A stretch of 49,361 nucleotides of DNA from assembly GCA_026708055.1 (NCBI GenBank), contig JAPOVS010000042.1, positions 1 through 49,361 of the forward strand. Direction: 5' to 3'. Position 1 is the stretch's first letter; each line of letters begins with the position of its first letter. Shown here in pieces: positions 1-10,538 of this stretch. Source of the DNA: a bacterium. Its GTDB lineage: Bacteria > Actinomycetota > Acidimicrobiia > Acidimicrobiales > CATQHL01. The notes under the pieces are model-generated. The model was not told the origin of the DNA. It saw only the letters and a list, made by a program, of their open reading frames with translations, and did no database searches. The translations under genes were made by a program, and so were the position numbers.

Positions 1-1
1 C

Positions 2-1393
<1,392 letters not shown>

Positions 1394-1396
1394 ACA

Positions 1397-1410
1397 GGGC
1401 CTCACGGCCC
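1397..1410. terminator. short GC hairpin between convergent genes
   Basis: GGGCC, a TCAC loop and GGCCC form a perfect 5-bp stem in the 33-base gap between the stops of the fumarase and glutamine synthetase genes. There is no T-run on either strand, so it is at best a weak, actinobacterial-type bidirectional terminator. Confidence 0.35.
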
Positions 1411-1426
1411 CGACGCCGCCGCCCGG

Positions 1427-2440
1427 TCAGGCGAGCGCCTCGCCGATCGTCTGGACCAGCAGCCTGGTCACCACGTAGGGGTCGGCATTGGCGTTGGGCC
1501 GGCGATCCTCGATGTAGCCGCGCCCGTCCTGGTGCACCTGCCAGGGGATGCGCACCGAGGCGCCCCGATCCGACACCCCGTAGCTGTAGGTGTCGTAGCG
1601 CTCGGTCTCGTGCGCGCCGGTGAGGCGGAGTTCGATGCCGTCGCCGTAGCCCGCGATGTGCTCCTCGGGCTTGCCGGCGGCGCCCAGCGCCTCGGCGGCG
1701 GCCACCACGGCCTCGTAGTTCCGGCGCATGGAGGCGGTGGACACGTTGGTGTGCATGCCCGCGCCGTTCCAGTCGCCCTGCATCGGCTTGGCCGCCAGGC
1801 TGATCTCGATCTCATGGTCCTCACCGGCGCGGTACAGCAGGTAGCGCGCCACCCAGACGTGATCGCCCACCGCGAGCGGGTCCAACGGGCCGATCTGGAA
1901 CTCCCACTGGCCGGGCATCACCTCGGCGTTTGTTCCGGAGATCGCCAGACCTGCGCCGAGGCACCAGTCGGTGTGCTGCTCCACCACCTCGCGCCCGTGG
2001 ATGCGCAACGCACCCACCCCGCAGTAGTACGGCCCCTGCGGGCCGGGGAAGCCGTTGGGGGGGAAGCCCGACGGCCACTTGGTGACCGGGTCCAGCATGG
2101 TGTATTCCTGCTCGAGCCCGAACCAGAACTCCTGGTCACCGTACTTGTCCAGGATCGCGCGCGTCTTCGCCCGCATGTTGGTGGGGTGCGGCTCCATGGT
2201 CTCGGGCAGGAATGTCTCGCTCATCACCATGATGTTGTCGCCGCCTCGCAGCGGGTCGGGACAGCTGAAGACCGGCTTCAGCACGACGTCGGAGTCGCTG
2301 CCCTCCGCCTGGTTGGTGCTGGAGCCGTCGAAGCCCCAGATACCGGGTTCCTCACCGTCGGCGAGGACCCTCGTCTTGGATCGCACCTCGGCGGTGGGCA
2401 CCGATCCGTCCACCCATATGTACTCAGCCCTGTAGGCCAT
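1427..2440 (-). CDS. glutamine synthetase type II (GSII)
   Basis: ATP-dependent ligation of ammonia to glutamate. At 337 residues this is the short eukaryotic-like GSII rather than the ~470-residue GlnA type. Visible family motifs are WGFDGSST (N-terminal beta-grasp), FGLEQEYTML (metal-binding glutamates), GTNAEVMPGQWEFQIG, and GDWNGAGMHTN (ATP and ammonia site), followed by an RIPWQVHQDGRGYIEDRRP-type active-site arginine segment. The ATG is preceded by AAGGAGC at good spacing, which fixes the start. It is monocistronic; its downstream neighbour is convergent. GSII enzymes lack the adenylylation loop of GSI, so regulation is probably transcriptional (inference). Confidence 0.95.
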   Translation of the reverse strand: MAYRAEYIWVDGSVPTAEVRSKTRVLADGEEPGIWGFDGSSTNQAEGSDSDVVLKPVFSCPDPLRGGDNIMVMSETFLPETMEPHPTNMRAKTRAILDKYGDQEFWFGLEQEYTMLDPVTKWPSGFPPNGFPGPQGPYYCGVGALRIHGREVVEQHTDWCLGAGLAISGTNAEVMPGQWEFQIGPLDPLAVGDHVWVARYLLYRAGEDHEIEISLAAKPMQGDWNGAGMHTNVSTASMRRNYEAVVAAAEALGAAGKPEEHIAGYGDGIELRLTGAHETERYDTYSYGVSDRGASVRIPWQVHQDGRGYIEDRRPNANADPYVVTRLLVQTIGEALA

Positions 2441-2669
2441 GGTCTTGCTCCTTGCGTGCGCCGACTCGACCCGTCGGCAATGGCGGATGGGGGAAGCAGA
2501 AGAGATCGCCGCTGATCCCGGGGGTCGCCGGGCGACCGATGGCCGGCACCCCCGCCGGTGGCACGATACAGAGAACTGCGTGGAATCAAGCGCGACCGCA
2601 AACGACTCGTCGCCGCCGTGCCGCGCGCGGTGGCCCGATGACTCGCAGGCCGCGGCGACGACGGATGAC

Positions 2670-4208
2670 TCAGTTGATGGCGCGCTCCCGGTCGGCCCAG
2701 TAGGGGGCGCGGAGCTTGTACTTCTGGAGTTTGCCGGTGGCGGTGCGCGACAGAGCCTCCCGGAACTCCACCGAGGTGGGGCACTTGTAGTGGGCGAGGT
2801 GCTCGCGACAGTGGTCGATCAACTCCTGCCCGGTGACATCGGCCCCGGGGGCCGGCACCACCAGCGCCTTGGGGGTCTCGCCCCAGCGCTCGTGGGGCAC
2901 GCCGATCACCGCCACCTCCGCGACAGCGGGATGGGCGAACAGGCAGTCCTCCACCTCGATCGAGGAGACGTTCTCGCCGCCACTGATGATCACGTCCTTG
3001 CGCCGGTCGGTCAGCACGAGGTACCCGTCGCCGTCCAGGTAGCCTCCGTCGCCGGTGTGGAACCAGCCGCCGGCCAGCGCCTCGTCGCTGGTCTCGGGTT
3101 GCTCCCAGTAGCCCTCCATGACGTGGTTGCCCCGGGCCTCCACCTCGCCGTCGGCCGAGACGCGCACGCTGATGCCCAGCGCCGGCACGCCCTGGCGCAC
3201 CAGCCGCTCGGCCCGCTCGGCGGGTGCCAGGTCGTCCCATTCGGGGCGCAGCCGGTTCATGGTCAGGTACGGCGCCGTCTCGGTCAGCCCGTACAGCTGC
3301 ATGCACTCCCAGCCCAACTCGGTCTCCATGCGTTCGATGGTGCGCCGCGGCGGGGGCGCTCCCGCCACGGTCATGCGCACGGTGCCCGAGCCGGGGATGG
3401 GTCCCTGCCAGTCCTCGGCGGCCGCCAGGACCGCCGCCACCACCGCCGGCGCCCCGCACAGGTAGGTGACCCCGTGGCGCTGGATGCGCCGCAGGATCTC
3501 GGCGCCGTCGATCTTGCGGATCACCACCTGCGTGGCGCCCACACCGGTCAGCGCGTACGGCATGCCCCAGCCGTTGCAGTGGAACATGGGCAGCGTGTGC
3601 AGGTAGACGTCGCGGTCGCTCACCCCGGCGCTCCAGCCGAACGTCACGGCGTTGAGCCAGATGGTGCGGTGGGTGATCTGGACGCCCTTGGGGCGCGCCG
3701 TGGTGCCGCTGGTGTAGTTGATGGCGGCGGTGGCATCCTCGTCGGGCTCCCAGGGGCGCGGCTCGACATCGCTGCCGGCGAAGAGCGCCTCGTCGGCCTC
3801 GGATCCGATGATGAAGCGGTGCTCGCAGTCCACGCCGGCCAGATCGTCGGCCAGTTCGGGGTCGATCAGCAGCATCCGGGCCCCGCAGTGCGAGACGATG
3901 TAGTCCACCTCGGCGGTGTTGAGACGGAAGTTGACCGGCACCGAGATCCGCCCCGCGGCGCTGACCCCCAGCATGGTCGTGACCAGCCGGGCGGCGTTGT
4001 GCGACACGATCGCCACCCGTTCTCCGGTACCGAGCCCGAGACGGTCGAGGGAGGCGGCCAGCGCCCGCGTCCGTGCCGCCACCTCGCCGTAGCTGAGCGT
4101 CCCCCAGCTCGGCGCCGGCTGGTCGGGTTCGTCGATCAGCGCCGGGCGGTCGGGATAGACGTGCGCCGCCCGGTCGATGAAGTCCCCCACGGTCAGCGGT
4201 ACTTTCAT
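2670..4208 (-). CDS. AMP-forming acyl-CoA synthetase/ligase
   Basis: ANL-superfamily enzyme of 512 residues that activates a carboxylic (probably fatty) acid to acyl-AMP and then acyl-CoA. The A3 motif NYTSGTTARPKGVQ binds AMP-phosphate, QLYGLTETAP is the A5 motif, HTGDGGYLDGDGYL holds the adenosine-binding aspartate, and DRRKDVIISGGENV is the hinge region. The C-terminal TGKLQKYKLR supplies the catalytic lysine. The start is set at ATG 4208, which has GGGAGG just upstream and agrees with the family N-terminus; the open frame extends further upstream to 4382 without family similarity. The substrate cannot be read from the sequence. The neighbouring dehydrogenase gene is divergent, about 217 bp away. 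Confidence 0.9.
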   Translation of the reverse strand: MKVPLTVGDFIDRAAHVYPDRPALIDEPDQPAPSWGTLSYGEVAARTRALAASLDRLGLGTGERVAIVSHNAARLVTTMLGVSAAGRISVPVNFRLNTAEVDYIVSHCGARMLLIDPELADDLAGVDCEHRFIIGSEADEALFAGSDVEPRPWEPDEDATAAINYTSGTTARPKGVQITHRTIWLNAVTFGWSAGVSDRDVYLHTLPMFHCNGWGMPYALTGVGATQVVIRKIDGAEILRRIQRHGVTYLCGAPAVVAAVLAAAEDWQGPIPGSGTVRMTVAGAPPPRRTIERMETELGWECMQLYGLTETAPYLTMNRLRPEWDDLAPAERAERLVRQGVPALGISVRVSADGEVEARGNHVMEGYWEQPETSDEALAGGWFHTGDGGYLDGDGYLVLTDRRKDVIISGGENVSSIEVEDCLFAHPAVAEVAVIGVPHERWGETPKALVVPAPGADVTGQELIDHCREHLAHYKCPTSVEFREALSRTATGKLQKYKLRAPYWADRERAIN

Positions 4209-4425
4209 GCGCCCTCCCGCTCGCCCGAGTCGTGACTGCCCGACTCGCGACCGGACCTGCAATCTAGCCTTGACGCCCGGCGGCCTCGGCGCCGGGCGGA
4301 GCCACCGGAGACGGTGTGGCGGCGCCGCGGTCGCGGCGGCCGGGACCGCCGGACAACGGACTCGAGACCCACCCGGAATCACGAACGAGACGCGGAATGA
4401 CGATCAGGGAGCCGGAGGAACGACC

Positions 4426-5352
4426 ATGACACGCCAACCCCTGGTGGCGGTGGAACCGCAGTGCTGGCGGCGGGATGACCTGGCGGGGGCGGTCAGCGCC
4501 GGCGGGGGGATCGTGGTGCCCCCCGCCGAGGCGGAGGGCCTGATCTGGGCCGACCCCCAGAACCCCGACCTGCTGGGTCCGGTGCTGCACGCCGCGCCGC
4601 AGTTGCGCTGGATCCAGCTGCCCTACGCCGGCATCGAGCCCTACCTGGCGTTCCTGGACGACGAGCGGCTCTGGACGTGCGGCAAGGGCGTGTACGCCGA
4701 GCCGGTGGCGGAGATGGCGCTGGGCATGCTGCTGGCGGGGATGCGCGGCTTCACCAGCTACCTGCCGGCCCGGAGTTGGCTGGAGCCCGAGGGCCGCAAC
4801 CTGCGCGACGCCGCCATCACGATCCTGGGCGGTGGCGGCATCACCGTCGAGCTGCTGAAGCTGCTGGCGCCGTTCGAGTGCGACACAACGGTGCTGCGCC
4901 GACATCCCGAACCGCTCCCGGACGCCGACGGAGTCCGGATCGTCGGGCCTGCGAGCCTCGACGAGGCGCTTGCCGGCACCGACGCCGTCGTCGTGGCGAT
5001 GGCCCTCACCGCCGAGACCAGGGGCATCATCGACGCCGGGGCACTGGCGAGGATGCCGGAGCACTGCTGGCTCGTCAACGTGGCGCGCGGCGAGCACGTC
5101 GTGACCGATGACCTCGTGGACGCCCTGGGTGCGGGGACCATCGCCGGCGCGGCGCTGGACGTGACCGATCCTGAACCGCTGCCCGACGGCCACCCGCTGT
5201 GGGATCTGCCGAACTGCATCATCACCCCGCACGTGGGCAACACGCCCGAGATGGGGATGACGCTGCTGAACCGCCGGGTGACCGAGAACGTGCGCCGTTA
5301 CGCAGCGGGCGAGCCGTTGCTGGGGCCGGTGAACACCGCCCTCGGCTACTGA
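4426..5352 (+). CDS. D-isomer specific 2-hydroxyacid dehydrogenase
   Basis: NAD(P)-dependent dehydrogenase of 308 residues in the phosphoglycerate dehydrogenase-like superfamily; exact substrate unknown. The Rossmann fold shows ILGGGGITVELLKLL, in place of the usual GxGxxG with G at the last position. The catalytic triad motifs are present: the Arg in VNVARGEHV, the Glu in DPEPLPDGHPLW, and the His in ITPHVGN. ATG 4426 has GGAGGA at 6-8 bases and is chosen over the longer open frame beginning at 4177. Transcribed alone, divergent from the acyl-CoA synthetase, and convergent with the receptor gene, from which a hairpin separates it. Confidence 0.88.
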   Translation: MTRQPLVAVEPQCWRRDDLAGAVSAGGGIVVPPAEAEGLIWADPQNPDLLGPVLHAAPQLRWIQLPYAGIEPYLAFLDDERLWTCGKGVYAEPVAEMALGMLLAGMRGFTSYLPARSWLEPEGRNLRDAAITILGGGGITVELLKLLAPFECDTTVLRRHPEPLPDADGVRIVGPASLDEALAGTDAVVVAMALTAETRGIIDAGALARMPEHCWLVNVARGEHVVTDDLVDALGAGTIAGAALDVTDPEPLPDGHPLWDLPNCIITPHVGNTPEMGMTLLNRRVTENVRRYAAGEPLLGPVNTALGY

Positions 5353-5357
5353 ACGCG

Positions 5358-5390
5358 CGGCACCGGCGGCGCGGACGGCCGCTGGTGCCG
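5358..5390. terminator. strong GC stem-loop between convergent genes
   Basis: Bases 5358-5370 pair with 5378-5390 (CGGCACC.GCGGC against GCCGC.GGTGCCG, one G-T pair) around a 7-base loop, giving a 13-bp stem. It sits just after the dehydrogenase stop and just before the stop of the convergent receptor gene. It has no T-run; I infer a bidirectional, I-shaped terminator as is common in high-GC actinobacteria. Confidence 0.6.
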
Positions 5391-5399
5391 GACGGGGGG

Positions 5400-6764
5400 C
5401 TAGGACCCGCTGGGGATGCGCAACTCGATCAGCCGGCTGGCGCCGCCGTCGTGTCGGATGACCCGCAAGGCTCTCCCGCCGACGGCGTGCCGGGCGGGGC
5501 TGAAGGAGGCCGAATCCATCCAGAGTTCGACGGCCTCGAACTGCTCGATGTCGGCCGCCAGCACGGCCGGGTCCAGGCCGGCGGTGCGCTGGACCGCCCG
5601 GATGAAGATCCACAGCGCCTCGGCACCGGTGACCGCCCAGCCGACACGGTCCTCGACCTCCGCCAGACCACGGGGATCGACGTCCTGCGCTGCGTCCTCC
5701 GGCTCCCGGCGCAGATCGCCGGTGATGATCGAGGCGAAGTAGGCGTTCACCTGCGCGCTCGGGTCGTCGCCGAACGTGGACGCCTCGGTGATCACCGTCA
5801 GCGGTTCCAACCCGAAGACGCCGCGCTGCCAGGCCACGCCGTCCAGCGCCGCCGGCGCCAGCACCTCCGTGCCGATGCCCGCCGACCGCAGCAATTCGAA
5901 CATCCGGATGCCGCGCCCGCCGACCGCGGCGCAGAGCACCACAGCGGGGTGATCGGCCACCCGTTCCAGCGCCCGGGCCGTTGCCCGCGCCCCGACGACG
6001 GGCTGCGCGGCGATCCAGAAGCGGTCGAATCCCAGTGTGAAGCCCCGCGTGCCTCCCAGCTCGGTGAAGCGGCGGTCGAAGCTGTCGCACATCTGAACGG
6101 CCTCGGCCTTGTCGGCCTCCACCAGGGTCGCCGCCGAGGAGATCCCCGCGTCGACGGCGTACTCGGCGAGCGCCCGCCCGTAGGCCTGCGCGGAGGTCCC
6201 GGCGGAGAACACCCGAGCTCGCCCCGTCGCCACCGTCGGCAGGGGCTCGGGCCCGCACGGCACGATCACGAGCGCGCCGGCGCCGTGGGCCGCCTCGCGT
6301 ACCGGCCGGCTGAAGTACGGGTCGCAGGACGTGAAGATCACCGCCACGTCCCTGTCGATCAGCCGCCGCGCCGCGTCGAAAGCGGTGTTGAGCTCGGAAT
6401 CCGAGTCCTCGAACAGCAACTCCAGAGGCCTCCCCAGCAGCCCGCCGGAGGAGTTGACCTGCCGCACCGCGTAGGCGAGGGCGTCGAGCACCGGGCCGTC
6501 GTGCGGTGCGAGTCGGCCGCCGACCGCCATGATCACACCGATCCTCACCGGCTCGGGACTCCCGGCCGTGCCGGCGTCCCGGGCGTCGACCCCGGCTGCC
6601 GGGGCGGTGGCCGCCGCCGACGTCACCCCCGTCGCGGCGACCGCCGGGGTCGAGCCGGTGTCCGCCGACGCCGGCTCGGACTGCTCGGTCGGATCGCCGG
6701 AACAGGCGGCGGCCAGCAGAGCCGCCACCGTCAGGACTGCGGCGACTCCATGGCGGCTGCGCAC
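5400..6764 (-). CDS. periplasmic-binding-type (LivK-like) receptor lipoprotein
   Basis: Predicted 454-residue substrate-binding lipoprotein. The N-terminus has a basic start, a hydrophobic stretch (residues 7-20) and a lipobox-like LAAAC with Cys21, so it should be lipid-anchored on the outside of the membrane. After a low-complexity linker, residues ~73 onward follow the type 1 periplasmic-binding fold of branched-chain amino acid/urea receptors (PVRIGVIMAVGG, NSSGGLLGRPLELLFEDSDS, AVIFTSCDPYFSRP, DRFWIAAQP). No permease or ATPase genes flank it, so it is an orphan receptor here and its ligand is unknown. The GTG start at 6764 has only a weak upstream ribosome site; the signal peptide supports it. 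Confidence 0.82.
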   Translation of the reverse strand: MRSRHGVAAVLTVAALLAAACSGDPTEQSEPASADTGSTPAVAATGVTSAAATAPAAGVDARDAGTAGSPEPVRIGVIMAVGGRLAPHDGPVLDALAYAVRQVNSSGGLLGRPLELLFEDSDSELNTAFDAARRLIDRDVAVIFTSCDPYFSRPVREAAHGAGALVIVPCGPEPLPTVATGRARVFSAGTSAQAYGRALAEYAVDAGISSAATLVEADKAEAVQMCDSFDRRFTELGGTRGFTLGFDRFWIAAQPVVGARATARALERVADHPAVVLCAAVGGRGIRMFELLRSAGIGTEVLAPAALDGVAWQRGVFGLEPLTVITEASTFGDDPSAQVNAYFASIITGDLRREPEDAAQDVDPRGLAEVEDRVGWAVTGAEALWIFIRAVQRTAGLDPAVLAADIEQFEAVELWMDSASFSPARHAVGGRALRVIRHDGGASRLIELRIPSGS

Positions 6765-6894
6765 ATCACGGAGGCTACGCCCCGAAGACCCCGGAGCGAA
6801 GGAGGCGAGGGCGGCCCTGAGGGCGACGCGGCGGGGAGCGGAGGAGGGTGGCGGGGCGGGAAGCCGCCCGGGGCGTTGCCGGCCGGGGCGACCG

Positions 6895-7899
6895 TCAGCC
6901 CGCCACGAGCGCCCGCAGCGACTGGCGCAGCGAGCCTGCGGTGGCGATCACCGCCGACGGCTCGTAGCCGCAGTGCGCCATGCAGCTGGCGCAGCGCTCG
7001 TCGCGACCGCGCCCGTAGCTGTCCCAGTCGGTCGTCTCGAGCAACTCCTGGTAGGTCTCGGCATACCCGTCCGCCATGAGGTAGCAGGGCCGCTGCCAGC
7101 CGAACACGGAGTAACTGGGGATCCCCCACGGGGTGCACTGGTAGTCCACCTTGCCCTCGAGGAAGTCCAGGAACAGCGGCGAGTGGTTGAGGCGCCAGCG
7201 CTTGCGGCGCCCGTCGGCGAAGGCCTCCCGGAACAGCCGCCTGGTCTCGGCCACCTGCAGGAAGTGCTCCTGGTCGGGGGCCTTCTCGTAGGCGTAGCCC
7301 GGGGAGATCATGAGCGAGTCCACCCCCAGGTCGTCGTTCAGGAAGTCCAGAACGCCGCGCACCGACTCGGGCGTGTCGGTGTTGAAGAAGGTGCTGTTGG
7401 TGGTGACCCGGAAGCCGCGCTTCTTGGCGTCCCGGATGGCTTCGACCACTTCGTCGAAGACGCCCTCCCGAGCCACCGCGATGTCGTGGCGCTCGCGCAG
7501 CCCGTCCACGTGCACCGCCCAGGAGAAGTAGGGCGAGGGCTTGAACTGGTCCATCCGGCGACGCAGCAGCACGCCGTTGGTGCAGAGGTACACGAACTTC
7601 TTCCGCTCCAGCAGCGCCTCCACGATGTCGGCGATCTGCGGATGCAGCAACGGCTCGCCCCCGGCGATGGAGACCATCGGCGCGCCGCACTCCTCCATGG
7701 CGCCCACGCACTCCTCGACGCTGAGACGCTTGCGCAGGATCTCGGTGGGGTGCTGGATCTTGCCGCAGCCGGGACATGCCAGGTTGCAGGCGAACAGCGG
7801 CTCCATCTCCACGATGAGTGGGTACTTGTGGCGGCCCCGGAGCCTGTTGGCGGCCATGTAGGCGCCGACCCGGGCCGCCTGTCGAAGCGGGATGCCCAT
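6895..7899 (-). CDS. hpnH: adenosyl-hopene transferase, radical SAM HpnH
   Basis: Radical S-adenosylmethionine enzyme of 334 residues that joins a 5'-deoxyadenosyl group to hopene (diploptene), giving adenosylhopane, the first step of extended hopanoids. The iron-sulfur motif CNLACPGC supplies Cys38, Cys42 and Cys45, directly after the typical HpnH leader YPLIVEMEPLF. Conserved GGEPLLHP, NSTFFNTDT and the C-terminal CASCMAHCGYEPSAV cysteine cluster match the family. ATG 7899 is preceded by GGAGGTGG and overlaps the hpnG stop by one base (TGATG), so it is the last gene of the operon. The family assignment is clear; reaction knowledge comes from characterised HpnH proteins. Confidence 0.95.
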   Translation of the reverse strand: MGIPLRQAARVGAYMAANRLRGRHKYPLIVEMEPLFACNLACPGCGKIQHPTEILRKRLSVEECVGAMEECGAPMVSIAGGEPLLHPQIADIVEALLERKKFVYLCTNGVLLRRRMDQFKPSPYFSWAVHVDGLRERHDIAVAREGVFDEVVEAIRDAKKRGFRVTTNSTFFNTDTPESVRGVLDFLNDDLGVDSLMISPGYAYEKAPDQEHFLQVAETRRLFREAFADGRRKRWRLNHSPLFLDFLEGKVDYQCTPWGIPSYSVFGWQRPCYLMADGYAETYQELLETTDWDSYGRGRDERCASCMAHCGYEPSAVIATAGSLRQSLRALVAG

Positions 7900-8522
7900 C
7901 AGGAACCACCTCCAGGGGCTGCTCTCTCCAGCCCTCGCCATCTGTCGGGTGCGATCGGTGTCTCCCGGGAATTCAGCGTCGCGGCGATCCGGGAGATGAC
8001 CGCCAGGGCCCGACGCGCCCGCCACGGTAGCGACAACGACACCAGCTCCGCGGCCGGCGTGTCGCAAACGACCCTGACCACCGCCAACGGCGCCGGATCG
8101 GCAGCCAGCAGCCACCACGACTCCATGTCGACGGCCAGGGTTCCGTCGCCGGCGAGGCGGCGGCGCTCCACCCCGCGCACGGTCCGGGTCACCGATCGCA
8201 CCGGACCGCGCACCGCCGGGACGCCCGCCTCGCGCAGCCCGACCCGGATCGTCTCGGCCACCCGTCCCCAGGCGGAGCGATCGGGTCCGGGGCCGTGCAC
8301 CACATCGGCCACGAGCACGTCACCGGGCTCGAGCGAATCGGTGACGGCGCCCGCCAGCCCCAGCACGATGGCTCCGGGCAGGTCCCCGGGGACCTGCCGC
8401 CGGGCCGCGAAGGCCGCGGCGCGGCGCGGCCCCATGCCGGTGCGCACCACTCCTGCGCTGCGGGCCCCTCGCCGCGCGGCCGCCGCCTCCAGGTGAAGCG
8501 GGCACCAGAATTCGAGGCTCAC
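7899..8522 (-). CDS. hpnG: hopanoid-associated nucleosidase/phosphorylase HpnG
   Basis: Purine nucleoside phosphorylase-like protein of 207 residues that removes adenine from adenosylhopane to give ribosylhopane (family knowledge). Visible features are the glycine-rich GLAGAVTDSLEPGDVLVADVV strand-turn and the AVDMESWWLL motif, which matches the (V)DME(S/A) active-site segment of this nucleosidase family. RTGMGPRRA near residue 27 is a phosphate/ribose-binding type loop. The GTG start shares GTGA with the cyclase stop, and its stop overlaps the hpnH start, so translation is coupled at both ends. Confidence 0.9.
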   Translation of the reverse strand: MSLEFWCPLHLEAAAARRGARSAGVVRTGMGPRRAAAFAARRQVPGDLPGAIVLGLAGAVTDSLEPGDVLVADVVHGPGPDRSAWGRVAETIRVGLREAGVPAVRGPVRSVTRTVRGVERRRLAGDGTLAVDMESWWLLAADPAPLAVVRVVCDTPAAELVSLSLPWRARRALAVISRIAATLNSRETPIAPDRWRGLERAAPGGGS

Positions 8523-10480
8523 CGCCGCGGCTCCTCCCCGGCGGTGGCTCGCAGGAAGCGGCCCAGCGCCATGGTCGGGAACACCTGCCGGTAGAGGTGG
8601 TAGTTGATGTAGAAGTAGCCCTGGAAGCCGGTGCCGGTGTACTGGGGCTCCTCCCAGGTGCCATTAGGACGGCAGGCGCCGGCCAGCCACGCCACGCCGC
8701 GGCGGGTCGGCTCGCCGAACTCATCCGCAGCCATGAGCGCCAGCAGCGCCCAGGCGGTCTGGGAGGCGGTGGGGTCGCCGCGACCCCGCCAGCTGTCGGA
8801 CTCATAGGACCGCAGATCCTCGCCCCAACCCCCTTCGGGGCCCTGCGTGGCGTGCAGCCAGCGCACGGCGCGGCGGATGCGGCGGTCGCTGGGCGGCACG
8901 CCCACCGCTCGCAGCGCCGGCAGCACCGCGCCGAGGCCGTACAGGTGGTTCACACCCCAGCGCCCGAACCAGGATCCGTCGCGCTCCTGGTCGAGCCACA
9001 GCCAGTCCACGGCGCGCCGCAGGCGGCGGGCGTCGACGGGAATGTCGGTGTGGGCGCGCACCCAGCAGAGCATCTCCACCACGTGCGCGGTGACGTCGGA
9101 ACTCGGCGGGTCGATGACCTCGCCGAAGTCGCAGAATGGCAGTTGCTCGCAGAGGCGCCGGACGTTGTCGGCATCGAAGGCGGCGTAGCCGCCGTCGCTG
9201 CTCTGCATACCTTCGGCCCAGGCGACGGCGCGAGCGATCGCCTCGTTGGCGCGCTCGGGATCGGAGGCCTGGGCATGGCCCAGCGCCAGCACCACCTCGG
9301 CGGTGTCGTCGAGGTCGGGGTAGTTGTCGTTCTGGAACTCGAAGGCCCAGCCGCCGGGGGCCAGCTGCGGGCGCCGGGCCGCCCAGTCGCCGCGCACCCG
9401 CACCTCCTCGTCCAGCAGCCAATCGGCGGCGCTCACCATCGCCGGGTGGTCGCGGCGCAGCCCGGCGTCGCCGAGGGCAACGACCGCCAGCGCCGTGTCC
9501 CACACCGGCGACTGGCAGCACTCCAGCCAGCGCATGTCCCCGTCGCGCACCTCGTAGCTGTCGAAGCAGGACAGCGCCTTGGCCAGGATGGGGTGATCCA
9601 GGGCGTAGCCCCGCAGGTGCAGGGCGATGATCGAGTACACCCAGGGGGGCTGGATGCCGCCCCAGCAGCCGTCGGACTCCTGGCGGCGGATGATCCACTG
9701 CTCGGCGAGCTTCATGGAGGTCTCCCGCAACCGCCACGGGGCCCGGTCGTGGAACCTGTGGAGGGCCTTGTCGAGACGCTGGAAACAGCCGGCGGGGGTG
9801 CGGATCGACCGGGGCACCCGTTCGGGCGGCACCGCCCCGGTGCGCAACTCGGCCAGGTCGAAACCCAGCTCGACCTGCGGACGGTAGGTGCTCACGATGG
9901 TCAGCGGGACGATCGTCTGGCGGGCCCAGCAGGCGAAGTCGTAGATGTTCAGCGGGATCCAGCGCGGCAGCAGGATCAACTCGGGGGGGATGGCGGGCAG
10001 GTCCCGCCACGACCACTGCCCGAACAGGGCCAGCCAGACGCGCGTGAAGACGCGGGCGCACTCCGGACCGCCCAGGTCGCGCACGAACTCGGCGGCCAGG
10101 AGCATGTGCTCGGCGTCGGGGCTGTCGCCGGCGAGGCGCAGCGCCACGTAGGCCTCGACGGCCAGCGAGAGGTCCGAGGGGCCCCCGTAGTGGGACGACC
10201 AACCGCCGTCGGGACACTGCTTGGAGCGGATCCAGTTGGCCGTGAGAGCCAGGGTCTCGTCGTCGCAGATACCCAGGAACGTGCGCAGCAGGAGATCCTC
10301 GGCCTCGATCGCCACGTTGGTCTCCAGGTCGCCCTTCCACCAGCCCGCCGGGTCCTGCAAGCCCAGCAGCGCCTCAGCCGAACGCTGCAGGGCGTCGGCC
10401 GCTTCCCGTTCGAGCTCACCGGTGTCCGCCGGCGGCACGAGCCACGGCGGCGCGGCCAGCGAGTCCTTGGCCGTCGTCAT
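8519..10480 (-). CDS. shc: squalene-hopene cyclase
   Basis: Monotopic membrane cyclase of 653 residues that folds squalene into hopene/hopanol. The catalytic acid motif DLDDTA lies at residues 389-394 (DxDD at 389-392), and several QW repeats are visible (for example CPDGGWSS near 89, QESDGCWGG near 267, QSSDGGYAAF, GPEGGWGED, PNGTWEE). Length matches bacterial cyclases (~630-720). ATG 10480 follows GGAGG at 7 bases; the longer open frame up to 10753 overlaps the preceding gene's coding region and is rejected. It sits in the middle of the hopanoid operon, 58 bases after the polyprenyl synthase and overlapping hpnG. Confidence 0.97.
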   Translation of the reverse strand: MTTAKDSLAAPPWLVPPADTGELEREAADALQRSAEALLGLQDPAGWWKGDLETNVAIEAEDLLLRTFLGICDDETLALTANWIRSKQCPDGGWSSHYGGPSDLSLAVEAYVALRLAGDSPDAEHMLLAAEFVRDLGGPECARVFTRVWLALFGQWSWRDLPAIPPELILLPRWIPLNIYDFACWARQTIVPLTIVSTYRPQVELGFDLAELRTGAVPPERVPRSIRTPAGCFQRLDKALHRFHDRAPWRLRETSMKLAEQWIIRRQESDGCWGGIQPPWVYSIIALHLRGYALDHPILAKALSCFDSYEVRDGDMRWLECCQSPVWDTALAVVALGDAGLRRDHPAMVSAADWLLDEEVRVRGDWAARRPQLAPGGWAFEFQNDNYPDLDDTAEVVLALGHAQASDPERANEAIARAVAWAEGMQSSDGGYAAFDADNVRRLCEQLPFCDFGEVIDPPSSDVTAHVVEMLCWVRAHTDIPVDARRLRRAVDWLWLDQERDGSWFGRWGVNHLYGLGAVLPALRAVGVPPSDRRIRRAVRWLHATQGPEGGWGEDLRSYESDSWRGRGDPTASQTAWALLALMAADEFGEPTRRGVAWLAGACRPNGTWEEPQYTGTGFQGYFYINYHLYRQVFPTMALGRFLRATAGEEPRR

Positions 10481-10538
10481 GCACGAACCTCCGTGGGGGC
10501 CTTCACGCTCCTGTCCGGTCCTCTCGGCGCCATCGGTC